IMG/VR virus record: IMGVR_UViG_3300029957_000006
Location: 1-64,000 of that record
DNA: 64,000 nt
Source: a virus
Direction: 5' to 3' (one strand)
Shown here one piece after another: positions 29,410-37,596 of the stretch (position 1 is its first letter; the number at the start of each line of letters is the position of its first letter). The translations under genes and the position numbers were made by a program. The notes below the pieces were generated by a model. It was not told the origin of the DNA. It saw nothing but the letters and a program-made list of their open reading frames with translations, and made no database searches.

Positions 29410-29850
29410 TTATATGTTTCCTTCTAATTCTCGTTTAAGGTCCTTATCCTTTAACGAAGTCCGTTTATCGTATAGGTTTTTGCCTCTAGCAAGACCAATT
29501 TCCAGTTTAATAAAACCAGTGGGAGATAAGATAATCTCTAAAGGTACAATAGTCAAGCCCTTTTGTGACATTTTTTCCTCTAATTTAATTATTTCTTTTT
29601 TCTTAAGAAGAAGCTTTCTATCTCTAGTCGGCACATGATTGTTGTGTGTTCCACCTTCTTTATGCTCAGTAACATGCATTCCCTTAATGAATATTTCACC
29701 ATCTGTAATAAAACAATAAGCTTCAGATATTGAAACCTTGCTATCTTTTATAGATTTAACTTCTGATCCTTGTAATTTAATTCCAGCAATATATCTCTCT
29801 AGAATTGAGTATTCAAAAGTCGCTTTTTTATTCTTAACTAATGATTTCAT
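29410..29850 (-). CDS. smpB: SmpB, SsrA (tmRNA)-binding protein
   Basis: 146 residues, close to the usual 150-160. Canonical SmpB blocks: NKKATFEYSILERYIAGIKLQGSEVKSIKDSKVSISEAYC, PTRDRKLLLKKKEI, KGLTIVPLEIILS, KLEIGLARGKNLYDKR. SmpB brings tmRNA to stalled ribosomes. The C-terminal tail is short (RTSLKDKDLKRELEGNI), a region that in the host protein enters the mRNA channel. No tmRNA gene is seen in this window, so it would have to use the host tmRNA. Overlaps the ferritin-like gene by 17 nt. Confidence 0.95.
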   Translation of the reverse strand: MKSLVKNKKATFEYSILERYIAGIKLQGSEVKSIKDSKVSISEAYCFITDGEIFIKGMHVTEHKEGGTHNNHVPTRDRKLLLKKKEIIKLEEKMSQKGLTIVPLEIILSPTGFIKLEIGLARGKNLYDKRTSLKDKDLKRELEGNI

Positions 29851-30388
29851 TATTTTTTATTTTTAACCCTAAAGCTTCTAATCCCTTATCATGACAATCT
29901 TTAACTTTTTTCATTCCATATTTAGTAGCAATAGATTCAAGTGCTTTTGCATGATAAGCTTCTTCTGGTTCAATTATTTTAAATAATTCTTTTAAATCTT
30001 CTGGTGTATTTTGGTCCTTAATGATTACTCTCATACGTTTGAGAGAAAGTCCTTCAGCATAAGCTCCAATTGCTGCTGCTGTTTGCATATCACATACACA
30101 AGGAAGAGTGTTTCTCCAATATCTTCCATTGTTAGAAGATTTTTCATATAATGTAATATTACGCTTTTTTAGTATTTCGTCAACTAAGATAGCGTGATGT
30201 CTTTCTTGTTCTGCAATCAACATGAAAATCTTATAACTTTCTTTATCATTATAACAATAATCAATTCCAAAAGATGTAAATCTAAATTCAGCATCTTTTT
30301 CATTATTATATAATGCTACAAGCCAATGCTCTAATTTTTCTTTATCATTAAGACATTTTGTCCACCATGATTCAGTTATTTTTTTCAT
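29834..30388 (-). CDS. Ferritin-like diiron protein
   Basis: 184 residues, four-helix diiron protein: Glu62/His65 (EQERHH), Glu112 (AYAEGLS) and Glu143/His146 (PEEAYHAKAL) give the two ExxH motifs of the ferritin-like/rubrerythrin/MiaE superfamily. The layout recalls phage and bacterial MiaE-like tRNA hydroxylases or iron-storage types; the reaction cannot be told. Between SmpB and a kinase-like gene. Confidence 0.7.
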   Translation of the reverse strand: MKKITESWWTKCLNDKEKLEHWLVALYNNEKDAEFRFTSFGIDYCYNDKESYKIFMLIAEQERHHAILVDEILKKRNITLYEKSSNNGRYWRNTLPCVCDMQTAAAIGAYAEGLSLKRMRVIIKDQNTPEDLKELFKIIEPEEAYHAKALESIATKYGMKKVKDCHDKGLEALGLKIKNNEIIS

Positions 30389-30390
30389 TT

Positions 30391-30804
30391 TTAGCGATGT
30401 TTAAATATGAAATCACAATCCTCACACATAAATGGGCTATCTCCATAATCAACCAAAACAATTTTACCATCTAGTTTACCAAAATTTTGAATCTTGTTAT
30501 CTAGTGGTAATGCTTTAAATTCATTTGCAAATGCTTCTTTGTTATACTCCTCAATACTTAATGATTCAGCCCTCTTCATAATTATTACCACACTAAGTGG
30601 TAATCTAAATAACACAGGACATAATTTATCTTTTTGATGGGAATGCTTATACCAATAAACTTCATCGATGTTACTAAGAATTCCCCTAAGAAAAGACTTC
30701 CAACGATAACCAGAATTTGAATGCCAGAATCTAGCTATTTTAATAGCGTATGGACCAATAAGAATAACGCTTCGACATGTTCCCTTCTTGATTTGTAATC
30801 CCAT
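30391..30804 (-). CDS. Minimal kinase-fold-like protein
   Basis: 137 residues. Phage proteins of this kind keep a Lys strand (GPYAIKIARF, like the VAIK Lys) and a late LVDYGD (DFG-like) with a hinge-like IIMKRAE, but the HRD loop is not obvious. Either a reduced, perhaps non-catalytic kinase fold or a chance likeness. Confidence 0.5.
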   Translation of the reverse strand: MGLQIKKGTCRSVILIGPYAIKIARFWHSNSGYRWKSFLRGILSNIDEVYWYKHSHQKDKLCPVLFRLPLSVVIIMKRAESLSIEEYNKEAFANEFKALPLDNKIQNFGKLDGKIVLVDYGDSPFMCEDCDFIFKHR

Positions 30805-30807
30805 TAT

Positions 30808-31419
30808 TTATGATGTATACCAATCCCACATGATAGCCTTATCTAATGCTTTTACTTGCTTGGTTAATACATCCAAGCTATCAATTAAATCTGTTCCATT
30901 GTTGAAAATGATATAATCAGATGCAGCTATTTTTTTGTCTTCTGGCCATTGATTACGAAGCTTGCCTTCAACATCTTCTAGTGTTGAATTATCACGAGTC
31001 ATAGCCCTTTTAATTCTGGTATCTGTGTCAGCTGTAACTGTTATGATAATATCAAAACCATCATTAGCTCCAGTTTCAAATAAGATTGCTGATTCAAGAA
31101 TTACATATCGTTTATGTTTATTCTCAATACAGAATTCTTCAAAACGTGCTTTGATGTAAGGTGTTATTACTTTATTGATTCGAATAAGCTTATCCTTATC
31201 GTTGAATATGATCTTTCTCATTTCAGCTCTATCAAGCTTTCCATCAACAAAGATATTTTCATGAATGATTTCTTGAATGGCTTTTTGAATTTCTGGATCA
31301 CTCTCAGATTCTCTAGCACAAAGATCACTGTTAAATACAGGAACACCTAATTCCTTGAATAATTTAGAAACGGTGGTTTTACCAACCCCAATACCGCCTG
31401 TGAGACCAACTCTAATCAT
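30808..31419 (-). CDS. coaE: Dephospho-CoA kinase
   Basis: 203 residues, full length for CoaE. P-loop GLTGGIGVGKTT (5-16), FNSD, the lid region and YVILESAILFE match the family. It phosphorylates dephospho-CoA to CoA, the last step of CoA synthesis. Together with CoaD at 55031-55471 the phage encodes the last two steps. First gene of a unit with promoter 31440-31471. Confidence 0.92.
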   Translation of the reverse strand: MIRVGLTGGIGVGKTTVSKLFKELGVPVFNSDLCARESESDPEIQKAIQEIIHENIFVDGKLDRAEMRKIIFNDKDKLIRINKVITPYIKARFEEFCIENKHKRYVILESAILFETGANDGFDIIITVTADTDTRIKRAMTRDNSTLEDVEGKLRNQWPEDKKIAASDYIIFNNGTDLIDSLDVLTKQVKALDKAIMWDWYTS

Positions 31420-31439
31420 TTTAGTTTTTATTTAACGTA

Positions 31440-31471
31440 CAAAGGTAAGAAGAATAATCTAAATAAACAAA
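31440..31471 (-). promoter_or_regulatory. Promoter of the coaE-smpB unit
   Basis: TTTG (31468-31471), N20, TACCTTTG (31440-31447). Confidence 0.85.
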
Positions 31472-32191
31472 CTATTTTGCAACTCTTAGGACATTATTTT
31501 CAATGACCAAATACTCCCCACTGGTTCCAAGACAATCAATTAAAATTAAATTAGGGAATTCTTCATTCAAATCTAATCTTTTTACTGTTGTATGTCCAAC
31601 AACACATGTGATTCCATCAACCATATCTTTCAATAATGATACTGGTCTAACCCAAATAGGTCCTTGTGTTACATCATTACCTGTTTGACTTAAATTATTA
31701 CCCATTCTAAATTTAAACACATTTGGAGTGTATTTAAATAGGTCATTAATACCTTGAACTAATACTTCGTTTATCATAGGATTAGAATTACCTATGAATT
31801 TTTCAGCCCATGTCTTTGTTAATCCAGCATGACTAAAGAAAAACTTATCATGTAAATAGCACATTTGAACCAAGTCTTCTTTGATTACCAAATCAATCAA
31901 TTCTCCAATATCATGTGCATATCCAGCACTATATCCGCTATATGTTTCACCAATATTACGAATGTAATGAAAATCATGGTTGCCAAATAATAAAATAACC
32001 TTATTTGGATTAGCTTTTTTATATGCTAAAATATCTTTAAAATTTTCAATCTGACGATTAGGACTATGACCTTGATCATGGGTATCAAAATAATCACCAA
32101 TGAAGATTACCTTATCGGCATCATCTTCTTTAGCAGTTATTTCTTTCCATTTATTTCTTCCGTGGGTATCTCCAAGAGCAATTATTTTCAT
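31472..32191 (-). CDS. Calcineurin-like metallophosphoesterase
   Basis: 239 residues. All metal-binding motifs are present: GDTHG (7-11), GDYFD (32-36), GNHD (about 69), HAG and GHT. Close in layout to phage PP1/PP2A-type (ApaH-like) phosphatases such as that of phage lambda. Substrate (protein phosphate or dinucleoside polyphosphate) cannot be told. Start overlaps the LAGLIDADG stop by 4 nt. Confidence 0.85.
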   Translation of the reverse strand: MKIIALGDTHGRNKWKEITAKEDDADKVIFIGDYFDTHDQGHSPNRQIENFKDILAYKKANPNKVILLFGNHDFHYIRNIGETYSGYSAGYAHDIGELIDLVIKEDLVQMCYLHDKFFFSHAGLTKTWAEKFIGNSNPMINEVLVQGINDLFKYTPNVFKFRMGNNLSQTGNDVTQGPIWVRPVSLLKDMVDGITCVVGHTTVKRLDLNEEFPNLILIDCLGTSGEYLVIENNVLRVAK

Positions 32192-32775
32192 TTTTGTTTA
32201 TGTTTTAAAATAGCAACAGATAATTTCTTATATTCCATACATTTAGGAATGAACCTACTTATTTTTTTCATAAATAATTCACAATCTTTTCTGTTAACTA
32301 ATCGTATTGATTTTCTAGATACTCTAAAAATTATTGAGAATTTCTTTTTGAAATAGTTAATGATAAGTTTTCGTTCATTATCCGTAAAACTATCTACAGA
32401 TAATGAAATATGACAATTATTTCCATTATAATATACACTACCATCATCTAAATACCAAAGACAAATTCCTTTATTTGTTAATTTATTTAATATTTCTGTG
32501 GTAACAATTTTATTCGGTTTATAAAATTTATCATATATTCTTTTTCGTTTACTTAATGGAATTTTAACAACTATTGTTAAATTTGTATAATATTTTTTAG
32601 TTCTAATGTCATATCTTTTTCTATTATACTCTCCATATGGATATCCCAATATATTTGCTTTCCACTTGGCATATTCTTTATTTTTTTGAGAAAAAGAAAA
32701 CACATAATCTCCTTTTTCATTCTTAAAAATCCAAGAATCACCTAATAATGTTCCATATATAAGTGAATCTTTCAT
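32188..32775 (-). CDS. LAGLIDADG homing endonuclease
   Basis: 195 residues with two dodecapeptide-like motifs: LIYGTLLGDSWI (5-16) and ICLWYLDDGSVYY (about 103-115). The Asp residues at the ends are the expected metal ligands. It lies between two phosphoesterase genes and overlaps both by 4 nt, so it is expressed by coupled translation instead of from its own promoter. Free-standing, with no intron remains visible. Confidence 0.85.
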   Translation of the reverse strand: MKDSLIYGTLLGDSWIFKNEKGDYVFSFSQKNKEYAKWKANILGYPYGEYNRKRYDIRTKKYYTNLTIVVKIPLSKRKRIYDKFYKPNKIVTTEILNKLTNKGICLWYLDDGSVYYNGNNCHISLSVDSFTDNERKLIINYFKKKFSIIFRVSRKSIRLVNRKDCELFMKKISRFIPKCMEYKKLSVAILKHKQK

Positions 32776-33434
32776 AGAACTACTTCTATTATGATTGGTT
32801 TATTTTGCATTACATAATTATGATTCAATACACTAGCATTTACAAATGTACCTCCATCTGGAAAATCAACACGTCCATAACCTTCATGTATATGTCCACA
32901 TACATGAAGTTTTAAATTAACCAACTCACTTATCTTTTCCAATAAATAAGGACAACCAGTTATATCACCTTGCATAGTCATATCCAAATATCCCTTAACT
33001 GGTCCGTGTGTGATCAATATATTTGTATCCAAAGGAATGAGGTCCCAATGTTTACAAATCGCAGGGCCTACACGATTAAATGCCCAATTATAAAACCAAG
33101 GTTGAACTGGACTTCCCCATATCTTTATTCCATCAATCTCACATCCTGTATCATTAAGATAAATGATATTTGGATATTTAGCTAATAGTGTTTTAATATC
33201 TTCTGGTTTAGCTTGTTCAAAATAAAAATCATGATTACCAGCTATGAGTATTTTATTCTTAAATGGCAAATCATTATACCATCGTAAAAAAGCGACTACT
33301 TCATCAATATATCCACGACCAGTCATATCACCAGAATGGATGATAGTCTCAATACTTCCATCAGTATTTTCCAAATACTTATTTGGTATTTTATTGTGTT
33401 GATTGTGTGTATCACTAATGCAAATTACTTTCAT
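32772..33434 (-). CDS. Metallophosphoesterase
   Basis: 220 residues from MKVICISDTHNQH. Motifs SDTH (7-10), HSGD, GNHD, THGP and CGHIH are complete: a calcineurin-like phosphoesterase of the MPPED type. Substrate unknown. An in-frame TTG lies 12 nt upstream, but the ATG fits better after the stop at 33439. Confidence 0.85.
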   Translation of the reverse strand: MKVICISDTHNQHNKIPNKYLENTDGSIETIIHSGDMTGRGYIDEVVAFLRWYNDLPFKNKILIAGNHDFYFEQAKPEDIKTLLAKYPNIIYLNDTGCEIDGIKIWGSPVQPWFYNWAFNRVGPAICKHWDLIPLDTNILITHGPVKGYLDMTMQGDITGCPYLLEKISELVNLKLHVCGHIHEGYGRVDFPDGGTFVNASVLNHNYVMQNKPIIIEVVL

Positions 33435-33438
33435 AATC

Positions 33439-33726
33439 TTAATCAATCATTGTTGTATAATTATCCCACGCTTGTTGTGGTGTCATTTTTTTATCATAAT
33501 AAACTTCTTTCCAGAACTCTATCATCCATTTACTATTTAGTGGATACTGATGTGGTGAGAATTTAAAAGCAATCATTTTTAATTCATCCATCCAATTATT
33601 AAATAGATTGAACTTTAATACCACACCTAGTGTTGGTAGTGGAAAGAAATATAGCCATTTGTTTTTTCTATCCCATAAAAATCCAATCCAAATGTCATAC
33701 CAAGCAAATAAAAATTCCAGTTTCAT
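33439..33726 (-). CDS. Hypothetical protein
   Basis: 95 residues. Trp/Phe-rich hydrophobic N-terminal half (FAWYDIWIGFLWDRKNKWLYFF) recalls phage proteins sometimes found beside glycosyltransferases. Immediately follows 33727-35028. Confidence 0.65.
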   Translation of the reverse strand: MKLEFLFAWYDIWIGFLWDRKNKWLYFFPLPTLGVVLKFNLFNNWMDELKMIAFKFSPHQYPLNSKWMIEFWKEVYYDKKMTPQQAWDNYTTMID

Positions 33727-35028
33727 TTATGAGAAATTTTCGCTATGTGTGTAATCAGTTGAATCTGTTGGAGCAGCATCAAATCCACCAAGACTTGCAT
33801 TACCTTGAACTCCAAGATCAAGTGGTGTATCTACTTGTTGTATGGTTTGTTGATCATCATTGTTTAAAGCATCTCCAATCATTGCACCCATCATATTACC
33901 ACCCATCATGGTTCCCATAAGAGTTGAATTAGTTACATAACCCCAAATCAGTGATTCAATGAATGAATCATCACCATTTGGATACTGTTGTTGAAGTTGT
34001 GAACGTTTTTCATAATATGATGAATCCTTTACTCGTTCAGTTTTAACTTCACGATGATTAAAGTAATCTCTTACATAGGTATCATCCTTTGTTATATGTA
34101 AGCCATTTGAATCTCTTTCAGTTATAGTTTTAACTGTTGGTGTGAATTCTTGAACTCGTTTCAAATACTGACGTTTAGCTATGTCACCATGCCAAATATG
34201 ATACAAGTCACCTTTAGCATATCCAATTTTACCTTTTACTACATTATAAAATTGCTTGGACCAAGCATTGATCTCATCCAGATTTTCAGTAAATGATTTT
34301 TGAATGCAAGAATGATCAAAGTGACCAGCAGCTGCATGTGCAATGACATGATCAGCACCACCAACCAAAGCACGATCATACAATGGAACAGCATCTAAAA
34401 CTTCACGTCTTGCACCCCATGCAAATCCGACATGACCATGCTTATCATAATTGGAATTACATGAAAGAATACCATGAGTATCAGCATGATTTGCTGAGAA
34501 GCTTCTCCACATTTTTGGATGTCTTGTTTTTGGATCACTTACATATTCATATTCATGTGTTACATCAAAGTCTGGTTCCATTTGATCTTGATCCAAATGG
34601 ATACAGTATTCAAATGGTTGAACTATGTTGTTTGTCTGTAAGGATTTAACACTATCAACCAACCAATTCTTATTGGTAAAGATGACATCTGCATCAACCC
34701 AGAACACATATTTGTATTTAGGGTCCAATCGTTTAACAATAAGATTCAATAGGGTTTCTTTATGCCAGAGTAAATTTTCTGTTTTTATTGTCGTAATATG
34801 CGGATTCTCAGGCCAATTAGGTAATAATTGTGGTTGAGCACCATCAATCAAGCACTCAATAATCTCATGATTAAGATGCTTGATTGAATCATAAAACTTG
34901 TTGAATGCCTTTAAACGATAAGGATTGTTTTGCGGATTGAAGTAGCAAGAAATGATTATTGCTTCTGAATGCGTTTTGTATTTATTTCCGAATAGGAAAT
35001 TGTTTTTGAAAGCGTCTATAAGTGTCAT
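33727..35028 (-). CDS. GT-A-fold glycosyltransferase-like protein with glycine-zipper tail
   Basis: 433 residues. GT-A core: AIIISCYFNP start, KYVFWVDADVIFTN (DxD-type Asp pair near residues 113-119) and GFAWGARREVLDAVPLYDRALVGGADHVIAH. It should move a sugar to DNA, protein or the cell surface. The C-terminal 70 residues hold GTMMGGNMMGAMIGDAL, a glycine-zipper-type membrane-seeking stretch unusual for a glycosyltransferase. Own promoter (35043-35074). Confidence 0.8.
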   Translation of the reverse strand: MTLIDAFKNNFLFGNKYKTHSEAIIISCYFNPQNNPYRLKAFNKFYDSIKHLNHEIIECLIDGAQPQLLPNWPENPHITTIKTENLLWHKETLLNLIVKRLDPKYKYVFWVDADVIFTNKNWLVDSVKSLQTNNIVQPFEYCIHLDQDQMEPDFDVTHEYEYVSDPKTRHPKMWRSFSANHADTHGILSCNSNYDKHGHVGFAWGARREVLDAVPLYDRALVGGADHVIAHAAAGHFDHSCIQKSFTENLDEINAWSKQFYNVVKGKIGYAKGDLYHIWHGDIAKRQYLKRVQEFTPTVKTITERDSNGLHITKDDTYVRDYFNHREVKTERVKDSSYYEKRSQLQQQYPNGDDSFIESLIWGYVTNSTLMGTMMGGNMMGAMIGDALNNDDQQTIQQVDTPLDLGVQGNASLGGFDAAPTDSTDYTHSENFS

Positions 35029-35042
35029 TTGATTATTTTTTA

Positions 35043-35074
35043 CAAAGGTACAACATTAATGTGATCCATACAAG
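35043..35074 (-). promoter_or_regulatory. Promoter of the glycosyltransferase unit
   Basis: CTTG (35071-35074), N20, TACCTTTG (35043-35050). Confidence 0.8.
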
Positions 35075-35080
35075 ATATTT

Positions 35081-35512
35081 TTAACTATATCCCATCATTT
35101 TTTCTGAAGCTTCAATTACTTTATCATCATACCATTGATTAAAAAGTTTATTCAAAGCTGATTTATGCTTCAATATTTCATCATTTTCCACAATATAATT
35201 AGCTAAAAAATTGGGATTTATTTTTCCATAAACAACATGATTTACACTCCAATTTGTTTGTCCAAGTTGTACACTACATTTAGATAAAAAATCACTAAAA
35301 TTAGCTGCAAAAACTTTAACTCCATTTGCAAACCAATCATCATAAACCTTATTTAAACATGGTAAATGTCCAAATATAATTCTAAGATTAACTTTTAATA
35401 AGTTAAAATCCAATTTTGAATTATAAATAACATCAATGATTATAATATCATCAGCTAATGTGACTTTATAATTTCTGTTTAAAAAGTTACTAACTAATAA
35501 TTCATCACTCAT
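35081..35512 (-). CDS. Phage paralogue family, member 3
   Basis: 143 residues. LVSNFLNRNYKVTLADDI and LKVNLRIIFGHLPCLNKVYDDWF match the family module of 27503-27835. The C-terminal part repeats the pattern (ALNKLFNQWYDDK), suggesting an internal duplication. Follows glnS by 1 nt. Confidence 0.6.
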   Translation of the reverse strand: MSDELLVSNFLNRNYKVTLADDIIIIDVIYNSKLDFNLLKVNLRIIFGHLPCLNKVYDDWFANGVKVFAANFSDFLSKCSVQLGQTNWSVNHVVYGKINPNFLANYIVENDEILKHKSALNKLFNQWYDDKVIEASEKMMGYS

Positions 35513-35513
35513 C

Positions 35514-37130
35514 TTACTTTTTGTCTTTAGACCATGAATCCTTAAGTGTAACAGTCCGATTGAAAATCAATTTATTTGGACCTGATTCCTTATCAGCACA
35601 GAAATATCCCAAGCGAATAAATTGAAACTTATCACCAGCATTTGCATTAATCAAATCTGGTTCACCATAAGCTGTGTCGATTATCTTTAAACTATTTGGG
35701 TTAATATCTGCAAGTCCTTCTGGTTCTTCTACATTAAATAATCGATCATATAAATTTACTTGCACAGGAATTGCATGCTCAGCACTAACAAAATGAATAG
35801 TACCTTTTGCCTTAATACCACTTACATCATTTCCACTTTTACTATCAGGATAATATGTGCAATGAACTTCTGTTACATTTCCATTATCATCCTTCAAGAA
35901 GGATTCACATTTTACAATATAAGCACTTTTCAATCGTACATTTAATCCAACAGCAAGACGAAAAAAACCTTTGATTGGTTCTTCCATAAAGTCATCTCGT
36001 TCAATCCATAATTCTCGACCAAATGGAATATTTCGTTCTCCACTACCTTCCAATTCTGGATTATTTTCACTAGATAAATTTTCTGTTTTTCCTTCTTCGT
36101 AATTATCAATGATTAACTTCAAAGGATTAACAACAACCATTCTACGTGTAGCAGTTTTGTTTAATTCTTCACGAATACAAAATTCCAAAAGACTCACATC
36201 AATGATATTTTCTCTTCGAGCAACACCAACTAGATCACAGAATTTACGAATGCTATCTGATGTATATCCACGTCTCCTTAACCCACTGATTGTTGGCATA
36301 CGAGGATCATCCCATCCATTAACATGTTTATCATTAACCAATTCAAGTAGTTTACGCTTACTCATTATGGTATAGTTCATATTCAAACGAGCAAACTCAT
36401 ATTGAGTTGATGGATAGATTTCCAGCTTATCAATAAACCAATCATAAAGAGGTCTGTGTGGTTCAAACTCTAGTGTGCAAATTGAATGTGTAATTTTTTC
36501 AATTGAATCACTTTGTCCATGAGCAAAATCATACATTGGATAAATGCACCAACGATCACCTGTACGATAATGATTTATGTGTTTGATTCGATAAAGCAAT
36601 GGATCACGCATTAGCATATTTGGTGATGCCATATCAATTCTAGCTCGGAGAGTTTTTTCACCATCACCAAATTCTCTGTTTTTCATTCGAAAGAACAAGT
36701 CTAAATTTTCTGATATAGTACGATTTCTATATGGAGAATCAATACCAGCACTTGTAGGTGTTCCTTTCATTGCTGCTATTTCTTCAGCACTGGAATCATC
36801 AACATAAGCTAACCCATTAAAAATTAATTTTAATGCGTATCTAAATAAATGATCAAAATAATCACTAGTGTATGTTTCTTTGTTCCATTTAAATCCTAAC
36901 CAAGTAATATCTTCTTTGATACTATTTACATAGGTTAAATCTTCAGTCGTTGGATTTGTATCATCAAAACGAAGATTTGTTTTTCCACCAAATTTTTCAG
37001 CCAAGCCAAAATTAAGTACAATGCTTTTAGCATGTCCTATGTGTAGATAGCCATTTGGTTCTGGTGGAAATCTTGTGATTAATCCTTCACCTATATTTTC
37101 TTCTGTTATGATTTCTTCTAAAAAATTCAT
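35514..37130 (-). CDS. glnS: Glutaminyl-tRNA synthetase
   Basis: 538 residues, nearly the length of the E. coli enzyme. Class I signatures PPEPNGYLHIGH (22-33) and MSKRK (256-260); RFDDTNP and the C-terminal anticodon-binding barrels are also present. It charges tRNA-Gln with glutamine. No deletion or frameshift is seen. Many Bacteroidota also have their own GlnRS, so this copy may resist a host defence that targets the enzyme or tRNA, or suit phage tRNAs. Confidence 0.95.
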   Translation of the reverse strand: MNFLEEIITEENIGEGLITRFPPEPNGYLHIGHAKSIVLNFGLAEKFGGKTNLRFDDTNPTTEDLTYVNSIKEDITWLGFKWNKETYTSDYFDHLFRYALKLIFNGLAYVDDSSAEEIAAMKGTPTSAGIDSPYRNRTISENLDLFFRMKNREFGDGEKTLRARIDMASPNMLMRDPLLYRIKHINHYRTGDRWCIYPMYDFAHGQSDSIEKITHSICTLEFEPHRPLYDWFIDKLEIYPSTQYEFARLNMNYTIMSKRKLLELVNDKHVNGWDDPRMPTISGLRRRGYTSDSIRKFCDLVGVARRENIIDVSLLEFCIREELNKTATRRMVVVNPLKLIIDNYEEGKTENLSSENNPELEGSGERNIPFGRELWIERDDFMEEPIKGFFRLAVGLNVRLKSAYIVKCESFLKDDNGNVTEVHCTYYPDSKSGNDVSGIKAKGTIHFVSAEHAIPVQVNLYDRLFNVEEPEGLADINPNSLKIIDTAYGEPDLINANAGDKFQFIRLGYFCADKESGPNKLIFNRTVTLKDSWSKDKK

Positions 37131-37135
37131 AAATA

Positions 37136-37594
37136 TTATTTTAAGTCACAGTTAATTAATGTTTGTTCGTGAAATTCTTCTGGTGTGTATTTCACATAAC
37201 CTTCTGATTGATATAACCACATATATTTAAGTCCAGCAGCTAGAATAAGCTTAGAACACTGCCAACAACTAGGTTTCTCACTTGTAACCGCTTTCCCATC
37301 AACAACCTTTACATGAAGCATTTCACATTCACCAATACCTCCAGCTGCTTCTATAATAAAAGGAACCATTGGTAATTTCATCAGAGCTGATTGTTCAGCA
37401 TGTACAGCAGTTTTAGCACAATTAGCTCTACATTTTTCACTACCATCACAAACATGTGGTAATGGTGGTGCATTCCAACCATAACTAACCAATCCTACTT
37501 TACGATTCCAAATAACTACACCACGCTGGCTTTTACATTTAGAGTTATTGGCTGAATCAACTGCCATTTTTAATGCCCATTGTTCATCAAACAT
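37136..37594 (-). CDS. Zinc-dependent cytidine/deoxycytidylate deaminase-like protein
   Basis: 152 residues. HAEQ (about 67-70) and PSCWQCSK (about 109-116) form the deaminase zinc site; an extra Cys cluster (CDGSEKCRANC) lies before it, as in some phage dCMP deaminases. Substrate not certain. It is more diverged than the gene at 58526. Confidence 0.8.
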   Translation of the reverse strand: MFDEQWALKMAVDSANNSKCKSQRGVVIWNRKVGLVSYGWNAPPLPHVCDGSEKCRANCAKTAVHAEQSALMKLPMVPFIIEAAGGIGECEMLHVKVVDGKAVTSEKPSCWQCSKLILAAGLKYMWLYQSEGYVKYTPEEFHEQTLINCDLK

Positions 37595-37596
37595 AA

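Noticed and set aside
32188-32775. LAGLIDADG gene as part of an intron or intein
   Set aside because: Both flanking phosphoesterases are complete with their own start and stop, and 4-nt overlaps; free-standing gene.
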